64,000 nucleotides of DNA from CAWCJL01 sp963795775 (GTDB taxonomy: Bacteria; Acidobacteriota; Terriglobia; Terriglobales; Acidobacteriaceae), in assembly GCA_963795775.1 (NCBI GenBank), contig CAWCJL010000008.1:62001-126000 (forward strand), read 5' to 3'. Under the pieces are notes generated by a model. The model was not told the origin of the DNA. It did no database searches and worked only from the letters and a program-made list of their open reading frames with translations. Both the position numbers and the translations under genes were made by a program. Positions 61,903-64,000 of this stretch are shown one piece after another; position 1 is the stretch's first letter, and each line of letters starts with the position of its first letter.

Positions 61903-62655
61903 CTATACGCGGAGGAGCTGCACTGCTTTGAGAATCGCGGAGGAGACCTGCTCCACCGGCTGCTCGCCATCCACCTCGGCGAAGCGGCCCAGCGCGCGGT
62001 AATGCTCCACAACTGGCGCCGTCAGCTCGGTATAGGCACGCATGCGCTCGGCGAAGACGTCTTCCACATCATCTGCGCGCTGTACCAGGGAGGTGCCATC
62101 TACATCGCACACCATGTCGTACGCGGGCGGCTGGAAGTAGATGTTGTAGATGTGCTTGCAGGCCGGACAGGTGCGCCGGCCGGTGATGCGGCGCAGAAGA
62201 AGAGTATACCCCACCTGCATGCTGACAGCAATCACCGGCAGCCCGGCACCGCTGCCTGGGCGCGCGGCTGCAGCATCGGCCGCCAGTTGCGCATCCAGCC
62301 AGTCCGCCTGGTTCAGGGTACGGGGAAAACCGTCAAGAATGTAGCCGCGCTCCACATCCGGCTGGGCCAGGCGGGCGGCCACCATGGCGTTCACGATTTC
62401 GTCGGATACAAGCTCGCCGCCGTCCATCACCTGCTTGGCCGCGCGGCCGAGTTCCGTGCCGCGCGCCACGTTCTCACGCAGAATGTCCCCGGTCGATATC
62501 TGCGGAATTCCCCAATGCGCCATCAGCGCCTTGGCCTGGGTTCCCTTGCCCACCCCGGGTGCCCCCAGCAAGAGAATGGGGCCGGGGAGAAAATCCACCC
62601 CGGTCCCGGATGTTGCGCCTGCCGCCGATTGCGGGGGCACGCTGGTTGTCACCAT
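61903..62655 (-). CDS. adk: adenylate kinase
   Basis: Walker A is LLLGAPGVGKGTQAKAL, the AMP site is STGDILRENVARGTELG, and GYILDGFPRTLNQADWL follows. The LID domain carries a zinc-type site: CPACK, then C in MVCDVDG with Asp as the likely fourth ligand. A 28-residue N-terminal extension (Ser/Thr/Gly/Pro) precedes the core, and an in-frame internal start near the core is possible. It overlaps the secY end by seven bases. Confidence 0.96.
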   Translation of the reverse strand: MVTTSVPPQSAAGATSGTGVDFLPGPILLLGAPGVGKGTQAKALMAHWGIPQISTGDILRENVARGTELGRAAKQVMDGGELVSDEIVNAMVAARLAQPDVERGYILDGFPRTLNQADWLDAQLAADAAAARPGSGAGLPVIAVSMQVGYTLLLRRITGRRTCPACKHIYNIYFQPPAYDMVCDVDGTSLVQRADDVEDVFAERMRAYTELTAPVVEHYRALGRFAEVDGEQPVEQVSSAILKAVQLLRV

Positions 62656-64000
62656 GCACGCCTGCCGCGGATACGGCCGCTACGAGGAGAGAAGCCCTCG
62701 TAGTGACGCATGATCAACTGCGATTCCACCTGGTTCACCGTGTCCATGGCCACGCCCACCACGATCAGCAGCGAGGTGCCGCCGAAGTAGAAGTTGACGT
62801 TCAGGCCGTGGGTGACCCAGGTAGGCATCCGCTCAAAGAACGGGCCCACTAGCCAGAGGTCGTTCAGGTGAATGCCGCTGATCAGGATTTGCGGGATGAG
62901 CGCGACCACGATGAGGTACAGGGCACCCACCAGAGTGATGCGCGTCAGGATGTCGTTGATGTAGTCCGAAGTGCGGCGTCCCGGCCGGATACCCGGAATG
63001 AAACCGCCGTACTTGCGCATGTTGTCCGCGATGTCGTCGGGACGGAACACGATCGAGATGTAGAAATAGGCGAAGAAAATGATGGATACGATGTAGAGCA
63101 ACTCGTACCACGGCTCACCCGCCCGGAGAGCGTCAAAGGTATGCGCCAGCCAGGGCGTGTTGCGCACGAACGCGACGTTTGAGAACAGCAGCGGCGCCGA
63201 CAGGATCGAAGCGGCAAAGATGACCGGCATCACGCCGCCGGAGTTCACCCGGAGCGGCAGGTGTGTGGACTGGCCGCCCATCAGGCGCCGGCCCACGATG
63301 CGCTTGGCATACTGCACCGGAATACGCCGCTCGCTGCGCTCCACAAAGACGATGAAGGCGACGATGAGGATCATCGCGACCACCAGGATAATCAGCGCTG
63401 GAACCGTGAAAGCGCCCCAGGCCTGCGTGCGGGCCTTATCGATCAGATCCTGGATGCCCTGCGGCAGCCCGACCACAATGCCGGCGAAGATCAGCAAGCT
63501 CATGCCGTTGCCGATGCCGCGGTCCGTAATCTGCTCGCCCAGCCACATGATGAACGTGGTGCCGGTGGTCAGGGTGAGCACGGTCATCAGCACGAAGCCC
63601 GGCCCCGGATCGAGCACATAGGAGACGCCCGTCGAGCCGTGCGAGAGCGTAAGCGCAATCGCGAAGGACTGCACGATCCCCAGCGCCACTGTGACATAGC
63701 GTGTCCACTGCGTGATCTTGCGGCGGCCGATCTCGCCTTCCTTCTGCAACTTGGCCAGCGGCTCATAGACCACGGTCAGCAACTGGAAGATGATCGATGC
63801 CGTGATGTACGGCATGATGCCGAGGGCGAACACGGTGAGCCGGCGCAGGTTGCCGCCGCTGAACAGGTCCACCAGGCCCAGGGCGGAACCGCTCTGCTGG
63901 TCGAAGAACTGCGAAAGTAGCGCGGTGTTCACGCCCGGCGTGGGGATATGCGCGCCCAGCCGGTACACGGCCAGGATCAGCATCGTAAACAACACGCGTT
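62649..64000 (-). CDS. secY: protein translocase subunit SecY, cut at the window edge
   Basis: SecY is the protein-conducting channel. The visible 450 residues carry ten membrane helices, starting at VLFTMLILAVYRLGAHIPTP (TM1), the plug region, and the C-terminal loops RIPVQYAKRIVGRR (C4) and GFIPGIRPGRRTSDYIN (C5). The frame stays open at base 64000, so about 15-20 N-terminal residues are missing. Its 3' end overlaps adk. Confidence 0.97.
   Translation of the reverse strand, partial: RVLFTMLILAVYRLGAHIPTPGVNTALLSQFFDQQSGSALGLVDLFSGGNLRRLTVFALGIMPYITASIIFQLLTVVYEPLAKLQKEGEIGRRKITQWTRYVTVALGIVQSFAIALTLSHGSTGVSYVLDPGPGFVLMTVLTLTTGTTFIMWLGEQITDRGIGNGMSLLIFAGIVVGLPQGIQDLIDKARTQAWGAFTVPALIILVVAMILIVAFIVFVERSERRIPVQYAKRIVGRRLMGGQSTHLPLRVNSGGVMPVIFAASILSAPLLFSNVAFVRNTPWLAHTFDALRAGEPWYELLYIVSIIFFAYFYISIVFRPDDIADNMRKYGGFIPGIRPGRRTSDYINDILTRITLVGALYLIVVALIPQILISGIHLNDLWLVGPFFERMPTWVTHGLNVNFYFGGTSLLIVVGVAMDTVNQVESQLIMRHYEGFSPRSGRIRGRRAW

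Overview
The window looks like a chromosomal segment of a high-GC Gram-negative bacterium, most likely an acidobacterium of the class Terriglobia. That is an inference from the gene set and protein style (SIMPL/DUF541 proteins, an OPT transporter, PP2C phosphatases, exported glycosidases) and from the ribosomal block order secY-adk-map-infA-rpmJ-rpsM-rpsK-rpsD-rpoA-rplQ; no 16S gene is present to prove it. Outer-membrane beta-barrels, lipoproteins and a Tat component fit a diderm cell.

Layout. 1-7 kb: a TerC-family membrane protein, nadB, aroB and menG/ubiE, then a cation diffusion facilitator with three apparent C-terminal dimer domains and a PASTA protein. 7-14.5 kb: carbohydrate and ester metabolism (a CocE/NonD-type hydrolase, a sugar-porter MFS protein with a long insert, a frameshifted clan GH-D-like glycosidase, an amidohydrolase). 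14.5-15.4 kb: a low-GC accessory remnant (integrase C-terminal scrap, AbiV-like HEPN fragment, small ORF) lying against the 3' end of tRNA-Glu(UUC). 15.5-25.7 kb: yhhQ, erpA, a helix-hairpin-helix lipoprotein, an SGNH hydrolase lipoprotein, YceI, a GH3 glycosidase carrying two frameshifts, and pckA. 25.7-29.4 kb: a DksA/TraR zinc-finger protein, a TPR-like membrane protein, and an ECF sigma/anti-sigma/exported-protein operon. 29.4-33.5 kb: a four-gene partner-switching module (GAF-PP2C, RsbW-like kinase, STAS antagonist, membrane-sensor PP2C). 33.6-44.5 kb: transporters, MscS, ComF, HNH, PPK2, TatA, a frameshifted beta-barrel, an aldo/keto reductase, an acyltransferase-3 of atypical composition and a second exported HhH protein. 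44.5-53.4 kb: sucC, an S23-type four-helix-bundle gene, sucD and ndk; then trpD-SIMPL, a left-handed beta-helix acyltransferase, an M50 protease, trpS and scpA. 53.4-56.6 kb: an OPT transporter and a Met/Gln-rich Spy-like protein. 56.8-64 kb: the ribosomal/RNA-polymerase operon on the minus strand, running off the right edge inside secY.

Two general points matter to a reader. First, seven probable reading-frame breaks in six otherwise well-conserved genes (plus one in the AbiV-like remnant) are all of the one-extra-base type, and one is in scpA; this looks more like systematic insertion errors in the sequence than gene death. Second, the best candidates for new biology are the partner-switching module with two different phosphatases, the transporter with three tandem C-terminal domains, and the small zinc protein inside the ribosomal operon. 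I found no CRISPR array, no intact mobile element and no clearly novel defence system.
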